Part shown: positions 26,199 to 34,910 of the stretch, in pieces
How positions within the stretch are numbered: position 1 is the first letter of the stretch
Layout of the letters: every line of letters begins with the position of its first letter
Source of the DNA: Vibrio mimicus
Lineage (GTDB): Bacteria; Pseudomonadota; Gammaproteobacteria; Enterobacterales; Vibrionaceae
Assembly: GCF_019048845.1 (NCBI RefSeq)
Contig: NZ_CP077426.1
Span: 2,155,501-2,219,500 of the forward strand
DNA: 64,000 nucleotides
Direction: 5' to 3'
The notes under the pieces: model-generated
Seen by the model: the letters and a program-made list of their open reading frames with translations, nothing else
Database searches by the model: none
Told to the model about the DNA's origin: nothing
Made by a program: the position numbers and the translations under genes

Positions 26199-26540
26199 TT
26201 ACACACAGCACTGAGGACGAGAGGTCATCTCGGCGAGGCGCTGAATATCTTGCTGGTATTCTTGTTTAAGACAGTTGGATTCCACCAACCCTTGGATCTG
26301 CTTGCGCATCCATCCCGGCAGTTGTTCGGAAATACGATAAAACACCCACTGCCCCTGACGGATGTCGACCACCACGCCGCTGGCACGCAGCAACGCCAAA
26401 TGGCGGGAAATTTTCGGCTGACTCTCATTCAAGGCTTCGGTGAGTTCAGCCACACACACCTTCTCTTCCCGAGCAATCATCAGTAAGCAACGCACCCGCG
26501 TTTCATCGGCAAGTAATTTGAAAAACTGGTGAGGCAACAT
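26199..26540 (-). CDS. arsR: ArsR-family arsenic-responsive repressor
   Basis: 113 residues from the ATG at 26540, which has GGAG six bases upstream; the open frame could also start four codons earlier at a TTG. Winged helix-turn-helix with ISRHLALLRASGVV. The classic CxCDL metal site in the recognition-helix neighbour is reduced to one Cys (EKVCVAEL, Cys29); other Cys are Cys18, Cys90 and a terminal pair Cys111-Cys112 (PQCCV). Arsenite sensing must therefore use a different set of thiols. It heads the operon GAPDH-phosphatase-arsJ, and an AT palindrome lies just upstream of its start. Confidence 0.93.
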   Translation of the reverse strand: MLPHQFFKLLADETRVRCLLMIAREEKVCVAELTEALNESQPKISRHLALLRASGVVVDIRQGQWVFYRISEQLPGWMRKQIQGLVESNCLKQEYQQDIQRLAEMTSRPQCCV

Positions 26541-26553
26541 GACCAACTCCAAT

Positions 26554-26573
26554 ATATATGGATATACATATAT
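26554..26573. promoter_or_regulatory. Probable ArsR operator
   Basis: ATATATG-GATATA-CATATAT, a near-perfect 20-base palindrome 14 bases before the arsR start codon. AT-rich dyads of this kind at the arsR start are typical ArsR/SmtB operators, so autoregulation is likely. Seen in sequence; binding is inferred. Confidence 0.7.
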
Positions 26574-26770
26574 CCTATTCTTAAAAATGCTTCTGTCAAC
26601 GAGAAAAACGGTGAGGTAGCAATCTCAAATCCTGAAAACATGAACGATCAGAGTAAACATAACTTTTGAAATGAGAATGATTTTCCCTGCCACAGTTCAA
26701 AGTTTATAAATGTAACCAACTGCAATTTTTTTAATTTATGAATGTTTAAATAACGTTTGTTACTGTCTAT

Positions 26771-26790
26771 TTGTCGAATTAGTTCGACAA
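26771..26790 (+). promoter_or_regulatory. Palindrome upstream of the alkylsulfatase gene
   Basis: TTGTCGAA (26771-26778), four bases, TTCGACAA (26783-26790): a perfect 8-bp dyad 20 bases before the start codon and just before the AAGGAAAG ribosome site. Its place fits an operator at the transcription start or in the leader. The cognate regulator is not encoded next to it. Confidence 0.55.
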
Positions 26791-26810
26791 AATTCATACA
26801 AGGAAAGAAT

Positions 26811-28772
26811 ATGAGACATCTCATTTTATGCATGACAGTGGTCTTGACTTCGGGTACTGCACTCGCAGAGCCCATCCCATCTAAACCGGCGACGCAAGCG
26901 ACTATCGAAGCTAACCAAGCTGTGTACAAAGCGTTGGATTTCAAAGATCAAACCGATTTTAAAAATGCCCAACGTGGTTTGATTGCAAAACAAGATGTTG
27001 TGACCATCAAAAACGCCAATGGCAACGTGGTGTGGGATCTGGAAGCGTATAAAAAGTTTATTACGCTAGATGCTAAAGCTCCCGATAGCGTGAACCCAAG
27101 TTTATGGCGTAATGCTCAGTTAAACGTGATTAATGGGTTGTTTGAAGTGACGGATGGTATCTATCAAGTTCGCGCTTATGACCTCTCAAATATTACCTTT
27201 GTTAAAGGTGACACAGGTTGGATTGTTTTTGACCCTTTAATCTCTCAAGAAACAGCAAAAGCAGCACTCGATTTCGTTAATGCGCAATTGGGTGAACGCC
27301 CTGTCACTGCAGTGGTGTATTCTCATAGTCACATCGACCATTTCGGCGGTGTTCGTGGCATTGTGAATGAAGAAGATGTCAAAGCAGGAAAAGTTAAAAT
27401 TATCGCTTCACACGGATTCACCGAGCACGCTGTATCCGAAAACGTGATTGCCGGTAACGCCATGGGACGACGAGCAATCTATATGTACGGAGCCTTACTG
27501 CCACGTGATGAACGTGGTGGTGTCAATGGCGGTCTGGGTCAGACGACTTCTACAGGATTACCGACTCTGATCGAACCAACCTATGTGGTTGAAAAAACAG
27601 GGGAAGAACTCACTGTTGATGGCGTCCGCATGGTATTCCAATACACACCAGGTACTGAGGCTCCGACAGAATTCAACACTTGGTTCCCTGATAAAAAAGC
27701 ACTCTGGATGGCGGAAAACTCCACCAACACCATGCATAACATCTTAACATTGCGTGGAGCTCAAGTGCGTGATGCGCTGAAATGGTCTTCCTACCTCAAT
27801 GAAACCATCGAGATGTGGGGTGATGATGTTCAAGTGAAATTCCAAAGCCATCACTGGCCTCTTTGGGGTCAAAAAGAGATCGTGAAGTATTTCAAACAGC
27901 AACGCGACATGTACAAGTACACCCATGATCAAACCGTGCGTTTAATGAACCAAGGTTATATCGGCTCCGAAATTTCTGAGATCATTCAATTCCCGAAAGA
28001 ATTAGAGAAAAACTGGAGCACTCGTGGCTACTACGGCACCTTGCGCCACAATAGCCGTGCGGTCTACCAACGTTACATGGGTTGGTATTCAGGCAATCCT
28101 TCAGACCTCAACAACTTACCACCAACCAATGCCGCGATTAAGTATGTGGAATACATGGGAGGAGAAAGTGCGGTCATAGATAAAGCACAGGCAGATTTTG
28201 ACAAGGGTAACTATCGTTGGGTCGCAGAAGCATTGAAACATGTTGTGTTTGCTAACCCGCAAAGTAAACGAGGCAAAGCGCTGTTAGCCGATACTTATGA
28301 GCAGCTCGGTTACCAAGCAGAGTCTGGCCCTTGGCGTTCTGTCTACTTACAAGGTGCCTATGAGCTCAGAAATGGTACGCCACAAAGTGGCGGAACCAAC
28401 ACCGCCTCTCCTGACATTATCAAAAATATGCCACCTGAAATGCTGTTTGATTACCTCTCAGTGCGTATTTTGCCAGAAAAAGCGGCCGGCAAAACCTTCG
28501 CGATCAATATCAATTTTACGGATCTGGATGAACAATACACTTTGTACTTAGAGAACTCGGTACTCAACCATACTCGTAAACAAGCGAAGAAAGCGGACGT
28601 TACCCTTACGCTGACAAAAGCAACGCTAGATGATGTGCAATTAGGTAATGTCACCTTAGAAAAAGCGATTGCGGATGGTGATATTGAACTTAAAGGTAAT
28701 CCACAAGTGTTCAAAGACTTCGTGGAAATGCTGGATAAATTCAATTTCTGGTTCAATATCGTTACCCCTTAA
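26811..28772 (+). CDS. Periplasmic alkylsulfatase (metallo-β-lactamase fold, SdsA1/YjcS type)
   Basis: 653 residues from the ATG at 26811, chosen for its AAGGAAAG ribosome site and the signal peptide that follows (1-19, ending ALA). A metallo-β-lactamase domain carries the Zn motif SHSHIDHFGG, then a dimerisation part and a C-terminal SCP2-like domain (about 530-650) that binds hydrophobic chains. The family hydrolyses primary alkyl sulfates such as dodecyl sulfate to alcohol and sulfate in the periplasm. The next gene begins 13 bases downstream and is probably co-expressed. A palindrome lies directly upstream. Confidence 0.93.
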   Translation: MRHLILCMTVVLTSGTALAEPIPSKPATQATIEANQAVYKALDFKDQTDFKNAQRGLIAKQDVVTIKNANGNVVWDLEAYKKFITLDAKAPDSVNPSLWRNAQLNVINGLFEVTDGIYQVRAYDLSNITFVKGDTGWIVFDPLISQETAKAALDFVNAQLGERPVTAVVYSHSHIDHFGGVRGIVNEEDVKAGKVKIIASHGFTEHAVSENVIAGNAMGRRAIYMYGALLPRDERGGVNGGLGQTTSTGLPTLIEPTYVVEKTGEELTVDGVRMVFQYTPGTEAPTEFNTWFPDKKALWMAENSTNTMHNILTLRGAQVRDALKWSSYLNETIEMWGDDVQVKFQSHHWPLWGQKEIVKYFKQQRDMYKYTHDQTVRLMNQGYIGSEISEIIQFPKELEKNWSTRGYYGTLRHNSRAVYQRYMGWYSGNPSDLNNLPPTNAAIKYVEYMGGESAVIDKAQADFDKGNYRWVAEALKHVVFANPQSKRGKALLADTYEQLGYQAESGPWRSVYLQGAYELRNGTPQSGGTNTASPDIIKNMPPEMLFDYLSVRILPEKAAGKTFAININFTDLDEQYTLYLENSVLNHTRKQAKKADVTLTLTKATLDDVQLGNVTLEKAIADGDIELKGNPQVFKDFVEMLDKFNFWFNIVTP

Positions 28773-28785
28773 CAAGGAGATCAAG

Positions 28786-29247
28786 ATGGTGCGCTGTAGG
28801 CACTTAGGGGTCATTCTTGTTCTATGGTATGCAGCAAGCCAACCCGTGTTGGCTTGCTCTTACGATGGGCAATTTAATAACCCATTTGCAGAGAGTTACC
28901 CTGGTTCACTGGATGTCGCTTTAGCCACTCGCGAAGCAATCATCTCGAAAAAAATCAATCGACCCCAAAAGTTATCCGGTGTGCAAGGATTAGCTCGTGC
29001 TCAATGGTGGTTAAACTTACTCCATCGGAAATGGCCTGCCGAACTCGATGAGGTAAGCTATATCTACTTAGTCGATAGTCAACTTTGGTCACAACGTCAA
29101 TCCGGTCAGCTCAAAATACATGTCCCGGCACCCGATGATACTCAAAGTGTACTACTGCTCAGTGAAGCGGCCTTAGCGGCTTTGATCGGTAATGAGATTA
29201 ACTTTGAGCAAGCGAATGCAATGAAAATTATCATTGCGATGGAGTGA
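28786..29247 (+). CDS. Unrecognised secreted protein following the alkylsulfatase
   Basis: 153 residues from the ATG at 28786 with AAGGAG seven bases upstream. Signal peptide about 1-21 (ending VLA), then CSYDGQFNNPFAESYPGSLDVALATREAI; the first mature residue may be Cys, but the preceding residues (PVLAC) make a lipobox possible (L-A-C), so it may be a lipoprotein. I do not recognise the family. Its tight linkage suggests a role with the alkylsulfatase in the envelope. The 150 bases after it, up to the ffs gene, show no feature. Confidence 0.8.
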   Translation: MVRCRHLGVILVLWYAASQPVLACSYDGQFNNPFAESYPGSLDVALATREAIISKKINRPQKLSGVQGLARAQWWLNLLHRKWPAELDEVSYIYLVDSQLWSQRQSGQLKIHVPAPDDTQSVLLLSEAALAALIGNEINFEQANAMKIIIAME

Positions 29248-29407
29248 AATTCTCGTCTAACCAAATCAGTGATGGCGATACAGAAGAACAGGCACATCAG
29301 TGTGTAATATGGCAAGTTTCACCTTAGCCCAAATTTGTTCATCTAGATCGTCATATGAAAAAAGCCGAGCGACATGCGGTAAGTTTTGGACTTTTAGGAA
29401 AGACAGA

Positions 29408-29517
29408 TGGGCGGAGGCCCCAGCCACATCCCGGCACACACATCATCCGCTGTGGCTGCTTCCTTCCGGATCTGACCAGGTTCACGAACTAGTGTTGCGG
29501 GAGGACCAGGGCCTCCA
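29408..29517 (-). ncRNA. ffs: 4.5S RNA of the signal recognition particle
   Basis: On the minus strand the sequence contains the near-invariant SRP core: CCTGGTCAGATCCGGAAGGA followed by AGCAGCC, and GTGTGCCGGGATGT. Terminal helix strands GGAGGCCC (near 29515) and GGGCCTCC (near 29413) pair. With Ffh it targets nascent membrane proteins to the translocon. A pyrimidine-rich segment follows the 3' end. The ends are estimated from the pairing, give or take a few bases. Next to it, in the same order as in E. coli, are the ATL, ybaY and tesB genes, although two further genes are inserted here. Confidence 0.96.
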
Positions 29518-29642
29518 TCGATTTGAGTTTGGATTATCTCCAAAGCGGGTGCGATTATTAAACATCGACTTGGGCAATGCAAGCAATAATCCCCTTCTAA
29601 GCCCACATCCTATTCCAACCGAACAGCATTTCACCAATTTGA

Positions 29643-31661
29643 TTAAACAATGTGTAAGGCTTTGACCTCCAAATCATGTTTGAACTGATGGGGTGTTGAC
29701 TCAATTTTTGAACGATACATAGCAAGATCCGCTTGATGCATAACATCATTAAGCGAGGTGGTGCGTTCACGAACCGGAGCAATACCTATGGCCACTGTCA
29801 CTTCGAAACTGACATCACGTTCTGCATCGACAAACATAAAACGCTCGCACTGCTGAACCACTTGTTGAAGATGTGACGAAGAGGGTTCGCCAATCAAGAT
29901 AAATTCGTCACCGCCAATACGATAACTACGGCCACGCCAAACATGATCAATACGTTGTGCCAGTTGTCTGAGTACCTTATCTCCAATTTCATGGCCATAT
30001 TGATCATTAATTGCTTTGAATTTATTCACATCGAGATACACCAATGAATGACGTGCAGATAAACCTCGGCGATAACGGTTATAAAGAGCTCGTCGATTTC
30101 GCAGCTTAGTTAAATTATCACTATGTGAAATTCCGTGTAGATAAAAAGCGATGATGAATAACGCTAGTAAGGCCATCGCAAATAACCATTGTGTGCTGCG
30201 CTGATATTTTTTTTCAGCTAATAATGTCGCCCGCCAATCTGGTTGAAAATCATAAGTGTGAATGATTTGTTCGGTATTGATCATTTTGATCGCCCGAGAA
30301 AACAGTGGTGCTAGCGTTGCCCCTAGTGGGTTTTTAGCAAAGCCAATCGAGATGTCATATTGATAAAATGCACCAATCATGGTGTCTTCTACGATCGGTA
30401 ACATCTCTTTCGATTCACGAAGCAGGAGATTGAAGTTCGCTCGGCTCAAAACGATGTAATCCACTTCTTTGTTCAATAATCCCTGCAACTTCTCATGCTG
30501 ATTTGCGTAGGTATACAACCTCTTGTTCGGCAACATTTGCTGCAGTAGCTCTTCAAAAAAATCTCCTTTGATCACACCTATCCGCTCGGCAACGAGTTCA
30601 GAAACATTGCTATACACATCATCTTTATAATGTTCACGTTTGACTAGAATTGCCTGTGGTTGGTAGTAACTTTCGCTGTAATAGACAAAATTCCTACGCT
30701 GTGGCGAAATGGTTACCGGAGCAAGGATATCAATTTTTTTCTCTTGCAAGTCGGAGAACATATTTTCCCACGTTTCTTGCCCATCACTGACCAATTCACA
30801 TTTAAGTAGTAACATCTCGCAAGCTTGAAATAGCACATCGGCACTGATACCCCGAACAGATCCATCTGGCAGATATAGAGCGTATTGCGGGTTATTCTCT
30901 AGCTTTACACGTAATACGCGTTGTGCGTTCAAACCGCTATCATTTACCGCTTGGCGCAGAGCTTGTTTACGAATATCGAGCTGATATTTTTGGATGGATT
31001 CACGTAATAGACGCTGGACATAAGCTGTATGTGCATATTGTTCAATTTTACTCAGTAACTCACCATGCCTGCCTTTAGGAGTCACAATTGAGACTGGTTG
31101 AATCGGTATTTGATCATTTAGCAACTGAACATCAAGTCCTTTGAGTAACATTGGCTTCAATTGATTTATTGCATCGACAACCCCATCAACACGCCCACTA
31201 TCCAATAAAGCGATCGCCTCTAAATTCCCTTGGTATTCAGCTTGTTGGATATAGGGGTAGTGCTCTTTGAGCAATTCACCATAAATGGTTCCCTTCGGGA
31301 TACCCACCGTACGAACGTCACTTAAGCGGAGTCCACCATAGCTGTAGAGATAGGTGTATTCAATATTGGTTGGACTTGAAAAATCAAACCTCTTAGCGCG
31401 ACTATCGGTATAAGTAACGTTTGCAGCAAAGTCCGCCTGACCAGACTCTATCGCCATTAAGATATGGTTAAAACTAGGGTAATTGACGTATTCAATCTCA
31501 ATGTTGAAATGGTAAGCAATCGAATCAAAAAGAACACGTGTCACCACATCATCGGCTTCGGTGGCGACCACGTAAGGTTGAGAACTAGCTAAGCTGCTGG
31601 CGGAAATAGCGATCCAACCAAGCAACAATAAAACTAGGCGATAAAAAGTATTAACTAGCAT
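29643..31661 (-). CDS. Membrane diguanylate cyclase with two periplasmic binding-protein domains
   Basis: 672 residues: signal segment 1-25, two consecutive SBP_bac_3-type domains (about 28-235 and 255-480; YVVATEADDVVTRVLF and ALYLPDGSVRGISADVLFQA), one membrane helix at about 494-512, and a GGDEF domain (about 520-665) with an intact GGDEF (RIGGDEFILIG) and DVNKFKAIND. The RxxD inhibition site five residues before GGDEF is absent (HVWRGRSYRIGG). It should make c-di-GMP in response to a periplasmic ligand, probably an amino acid-like compound by family. A GCGTATTT dyad lies just upstream of the start. Confidence 0.92.
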   Translation of the reverse strand: MLVNTFYRLVLLLLGWIAISASSLASSQPYVVATEADDVVTRVLFDSIAYHFNIEIEYVNYPSFNHILMAIESGQADFAANVTYTDSRAKRFDFSSPTNIEYTYLYSYGGLRLSDVRTVGIPKGTIYGELLKEHYPYIQQAEYQGNLEAIALLDSGRVDGVVDAINQLKPMLLKGLDVQLLNDQIPIQPVSIVTPKGRHGELLSKIEQYAHTAYVQRLLRESIQKYQLDIRKQALRQAVNDSGLNAQRVLRVKLENNPQYALYLPDGSVRGISADVLFQACEMLLLKCELVSDGQETWENMFSDLQEKKIDILAPVTISPQRRNFVYYSESYYQPQAILVKREHYKDDVYSNVSELVAERIGVIKGDFFEELLQQMLPNKRLYTYANQHEKLQGLLNKEVDYIVLSRANFNLLLRESKEMLPIVEDTMIGAFYQYDISIGFAKNPLGATLAPLFSRAIKMINTEQIIHTYDFQPDWRATLLAEKKYQRSTQWLFAMALLALFIIAFYLHGISHSDNLTKLRNRRALYNRYRRGLSARHSLVYLDVNKFKAINDQYGHEIGDKVLRQLAQRIDHVWRGRSYRIGGDEFILIGEPSSSHLQQVVQQCERFMFVDAERDVSFEVTVAIGIAPVRERTTSLNDVMHQADLAMYRSKIESTPHQFKHDLEVKALHIV

Positions 31662-31691
31662 GAACGTTGAATTTTAGTGTTATTTTTTGCC

Positions 31692-31713
31692 GCGTATTTT
31701 ACCGCAAATACGC
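31692..31713. promoter_or_regulatory. Dyad upstream of the diguanylate cyclase gene
   Basis: GCGTATTT (31692-31699), six bases, AAATACGC (31706-31713): perfect 8-bp inverted repeat about 30-50 bases before the cyclase start codon. Position fits an operator or leader hairpin. It is inferred to be regulatory; nothing else in 31662-31843 is recognisable. Confidence 0.45.
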
Positions 31714-31843
31714 ATAACCCACTATCGATGCTAGGAGATTTATCTCATAGATCTGAATATCTTTTCACAAAAACTCATCCATACGGCTAATGCAAAACAT
31801 CGAACTCCGAATAAGTTGTTTGAATGAGTGCGCTCCGCCTTAC

Positions 31844-32587
31844 TTACTCCGGAGCTTCTTCTGTACTCTTGAGAACATAATCCGTTGTCCATGCCGTTGC
31901 CAATAAACAGATCCAAACAACAAAAACGGGGTTTGGAACATCAGTGGTCGGAGACACAACTAAAGCGGCAAAACTCACACAAGGAAGACTCCAACCTAGC
32001 AAAACGCCCCAATTCAATGAAGCCGTAGTTTTGGAAGCTAAATATTCGCACGCTGCAATAATGCCAGTGATCAACAAAGCCAGTGTCACAGCATAAAATT
32101 GCTCTGCCACCCAGAGTGGAATGACTAAAGTCAGAGCCCACCAACTGTGCGAATGGCTCGGTTTCCAACTACGGGAGGCCCACCAAATCAGCATTACCAT
32201 CACCATCTGCACCACTGTAACCATAGGAGAACCTTCCAGTTTTCCTGCGGATTGAGTTACCATGATACCGACTTGTAAAGTTAACAAGATCAGTGCGCTC
32301 ACTAAAATAACACCCCAGTTGCTGCGTGGTGAAAACGCCACCATTAATAATGGGATCAATACCCACTGACTAATAGATAAAGCGATCGGTTGTTGTGGCA
32401 AAGTTAAGCCAAAAATGGCAATCGCCACTAGCATTACTGTGCTTGAGAACCCAGATTTGGGCAGCAACCATAGCGCAGGGATCAAAAATGCGATGATGGG
32501 AATATCACCATCGCTGAGCCCTGCCACATAAGCGGCAACAATGGCAAAAAGTGTCGCAATCAGAAATTGTACGGCAGACAGTATCAT
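31844..32587 (-). CDS. Unrecognised polytopic membrane protein
   Basis: 247 residues, very hydrophobic, with about eight predicted helices and short polar loops; no motif I can name. A Trp-rich loop (WWASRSWKPSHSHSWW) sits in the middle. It is divergent from the ATL gene, with only 50 bases between the two start codons, so the promoters overlap. It separates ffs and the cyclase from the ATL-ybaY-tesB block. Confidence 0.8.
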   Translation of the reverse strand: MILSAVQFLIATLFAIVAAYVAGLSDGDIPIIAFLIPALWLLPKSGFSSTVMLVAIAIFGLTLPQQPIALSISQWVLIPLLMVAFSPRSNWGVILVSALILLTLQVGIMVTQSAGKLEGSPMVTVVQMVMVMLIWWASRSWKPSHSHSWWALTLVIPLWVAEQFYAVTLALLITGIIAACEYLASKTTASLNWGVLLGWSLPCVSFAALVVSPTTDVPNPVFVVWICLLATAWTTDYVLKSTEEAPE

Positions 32588-32637
32588 GCCAACTCCCTAT
32601 ACCTATCCTTGGTAAACTTGTTTCGGGCATTTGTATT

Positions 32638-32940
32638 ATGGACCAGTTTTTACAACAGATCTTCGTAGTAATTCACCAAATTCCACTTGGTAAGGTTTCG
32701 ACTTATGGTGCGGTTGCCCAAATGGCTGGCTATCCGGGTTATGCACGCCATGTAGGCAAAGCGCTAGGCCATTTGCCTGAGGGGAGTCAGTTACCTTGGT
32801 TTCGAGTCATCAACAGTCAAGGCAAAATATCACTGCAAGGGGATGATTTTGTGCGCCAGCGGCAATTCTTGTTAGCGGAAGGGGTAGAAGTGAGTGATAC
32901 AGGAAAAATATCACTCCGAAAATACCAATGGCAGCCCTAA
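32638..32940 (+). CDS. Alkyltransferase-like (ATL) DNA-binding protein
   Basis: 100 residues from the ATG at 32638. It matches the DNA-binding domain of O6-alkylguanine alkyltransferases (IPLGKVSTYGAVAQMAGYPGYARHVG), but the acceptor motif PCHR is PWFRV here, so Trp replaces the reactive Cys. This is the hallmark of ATL proteins (YbaZ in E. coli), which bind and flip O6-alkylguanine and pass the lesion to nucleotide excision repair. The Phe replacing His in PWHR is a further difference. Neighbours ybaY and tesB are the same as in E. coli. Confidence 0.92.
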   Translation: MDQFLQQIFVVIHQIPLGKVSTYGAVAQMAGYPGYARHVGKALGHLPEGSQLPWFRVINSQGKISLQGDDFVRQRQFLLAEGVEVSDTGKISLRKYQWQP

Positions 32941-32979
32941 AGCTGCCATTAGTTTAATGCATTGGTTTTACCAACTTAT

Positions 32980-33414
32980 TTATTCGCCACGCACACCAAT
33001 CAACATCATTTGTACTTGCTTAGTCGCATCAGTGTCAGTGATCACACCATAGTGGGTATCAGTAATAAAGCGCAATTTACCATCCACCTCAATGCGTGCA
33101 CTCACGCTGTAGCGGTGGTTTGCTTTGATTTTACTGCTGTCATACGCCAAGTTGAACTCTAACGGCACTTGCATACCATTAGTGATAAAGTTCTGTTTGG
33201 CAATAACCGTTGCAGGCACATCAGCCAAAGAGACATCTTGTAGATAAACCGTCACTACTGCATTATCAGGCAGGGCAATACGTTCGCGGTACGCAACGCT
33301 CCCCGTTATGGATTGCATTTTGTCTTGTGCTTTAGGAGCAGATTCATTCATTTGGCAACCTACGAGTAAAGAACCAAACAGAACAGAGATAACAACAAGT
33401 AGAACCTTTTTCAT
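32980..33414 (-). CDS. ybaY: YbaY-family lipoprotein
   Basis: 144 residues with a lipoprotein signal ending LLVGC (Cys20). The mature part (about 35-144) is a YbaY/pilotin-like β domain: VAYRERIALPDNAVVTVYL and the later pattern RYSVSARIEVDGKLRFITD. The function is poorly defined; the domain resembles pilotin folds. Convergent with the ATL gene (39-base gap) and divergent from tesB. Confidence 0.9.
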   Translation of the reverse strand: MKKVLLVVISVLFGSLLVGCQMNESAPKAQDKMQSITGSVAYRERIALPDNAVVTVYLQDVSLADVPATVIAKQNFITNGMQVPLEFNLAYDSSKIKANHRYSVSARIEVDGKLRFITDTHYGVITDTDATKQVQMMLIGVRGE

Positions 33415-33564
33415 AGGGCCTCACTAACTAATGGAAATATCAGATTTAGAAACATGCAAATTATATGCTGCATGATTATTTATGTCATTGGACAGAGAGA
33501 TTATTGACAAATATCTGACTAGCATCACAAAATCATCAAAAATACAAAATAGGGATTCTGGGTA

Positions 33565-34425
33565 ATGAGTAAACCGTTAGACGAACTGCTAAGTCTGCTG
33601 CAATTGGAAAAACTGGAAGAAGGGCTCTACCGTGGTGCTAGCGAGAATTTGGGACTTCCCCAAGTTTATGGCGGCCAAGTGATCGGCCAAGCGCTGTCAG
33701 CAGCACGTTACACGGTGGAATCTGACCGCACGGTGCACTCTTTCCACAGCTACTTTCTCTTACCTGGCGATCCGGAAAAGCCGATCATTTACGATGTGGA
33801 AAATTTGCGTGATGGCAGAAGTTTCAGCACTCGTCGTGTTAAAGCGATTCAAAATGGGCGCCCTATTTTCTACCTGACCGCCTCTTATCATGGCGATGCT
33901 CCAGGTTTTGAACACCAAAAAACCATGCCTGTGGTTCCTGGGCCAGAAAATTTCGCATCAGAATCCGAATTGGCGGCGCAAATTGCCCATTTCCTGCCAG
34001 AAAAATTGCAGCGAGCTTTCTGTGGTGAAAAGCCAATTGAGATGCGTCCAGTCACTGTCATCAATCCATTGAAACCGCAAAAAGCCGAACCCAAACAATA
34101 TTTGTGGATCCGTGCCAACGGCAACATGCCGGATGATCAGCTCATCCATCAATACCTGCTCGCTTATGCCTCCGACTGGGGATTTTTGGTCACCGCCTTG
34201 CACCCACATGGTGTTTCTTTGATGACCCCGAAATTCCAAGTGGCCACTATTGATCACTCCATCTGGTTCCATCGCCCATTTAAGATGGATGACTGGTTGC
34301 TGTATGCCATCGAAAGTCCAACAGCAAGCAATACACGCGGTTTAGTGCGTGGCGAGATTTATGATCGCCAAGGCAACCTTGTAGCCACGGCGGTGCAAGA
34401 AGGCGTGATGCGTTTCCTCGACTAA
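33565..34425 (+). CDS. tesB: Acyl-CoA thioesterase II
   Basis: 286 residues, the same length as E. coli TesB, a double hot-dog thioesterase. Recognised by [46 protein letters not shown] and, in the second half, [19 protein letters not shown] with the catalytic Asp in [10 protein letters not shown] and a Gln in VQEGVMR. It hydrolyses medium- and long-chain acyl-CoA in the cytosol. Monocistronic by layout. Confidence 0.96.
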   Translation: MSKPLDELLSLLQLEKLEEGLYRGASENLGLPQVYGGQVIGQALSAARYTVESDRTVHSFHSYFLLPGDPEKPIIYDVENLRDGRSFSTRRVKAIQNGRPIFYLTASYHGDAPGFEHQKTMPVVPGPENFASESELAAQIAHFLPEKLQRAFCGEKPIEMRPVTVINPLKPQKAEPKQYLWIRANGNMPDDQLIHQYLLAYASDWGFLVTALHPHGVSLMTPKFQVATIDHSIWFHRPFKMDDWLLYAIESPTASNTRGLVRGEIYDRQGNLVATAVQEGVMRFLD

Positions 34426-34435
34426 ATAATTACGC

Positions 34436-34894
34436 TTAAAGAGGCAATTGAGTGGTGTATTTCAGTGACTCCATCGCAAAGGTGGAGGTCACTTTGTTCA
34501 GCCCTTCAATGCTGTTGACCAATTTTTTGTAAAACTGATCAAAACACTGCATGTCTTTCACCTGCACTTTCATCATGTAGTCGTACTCACCAGCCATACG
34601 ATAAAACTCCATCACTTCAGGAAACTCTTCCACTGCGGTAACAAAGCGGCAATACCATTCATGGGAGTGGTTATTGGTAGTCACCATCACAAAGGCCGTG
34701 AAAGAGAGCTCGAGGGCTTGAGCATCCAGCAGTGCTACCCGCTCGCGAATCACTCCGCCCTCTTCCATTTTTTTCAAGCGCTTCCAGCAAGGTGTGGTGG
34801 TTAAGTTCACCGCTTCGGCTAATTCATTGAGCGAGACGGTGCAGTCTTGTTGCAAAATTGCCAAGATTTGCCGATCAATTTTGTCGAGCAACAT
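34436..34894 (-). CDS. Lrp/AsnC-family transcription regulator
   Basis: 152 residues from the ATG at 34894, which follows AAGGTGG; an earlier in-frame start gives an extra 21 residues that do not fit the family. N-terminal helix-turn-helix ([16 protein letters not shown]..., [22 protein letters not shown]) and a C-terminal RAM domain. It is divergent from a cysteine-synthase-like gene, with repeated GGAGAAA sequences between them, and probably regulates that gene in response to an amino acid. Confidence 0.93.
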   Translation of the reverse strand: MLLDKIDRQILAILQQDCTVSLNELAEAVNLTTTPCWKRLKKMEEGGVIRERVALLDAQALELSFTAFVMVTTNNHSHEWYCRFVTAVEEFPEVMEFYRMAGEYDYMMKVQVKDMQCFDQFYKKLVNSIEGLNKVTSTFAMESLKYTTQLPL

Positions 34895-34910
34895 ACAAAC
34901 CACCTTATTA

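Noticed and set aside
26648..26944. 98-codon minus-strand open frame upstream of the alkylsulfatase
   Set aside because: Overlaps the sulfatase start and its ribosome site and shows no domain or usable start signal.
29300..29665. 121-codon plus-strand open frame over the ffs region
   Set aside because: The sequence is the 4.5S RNA on the minus strand; the frame is accidental.
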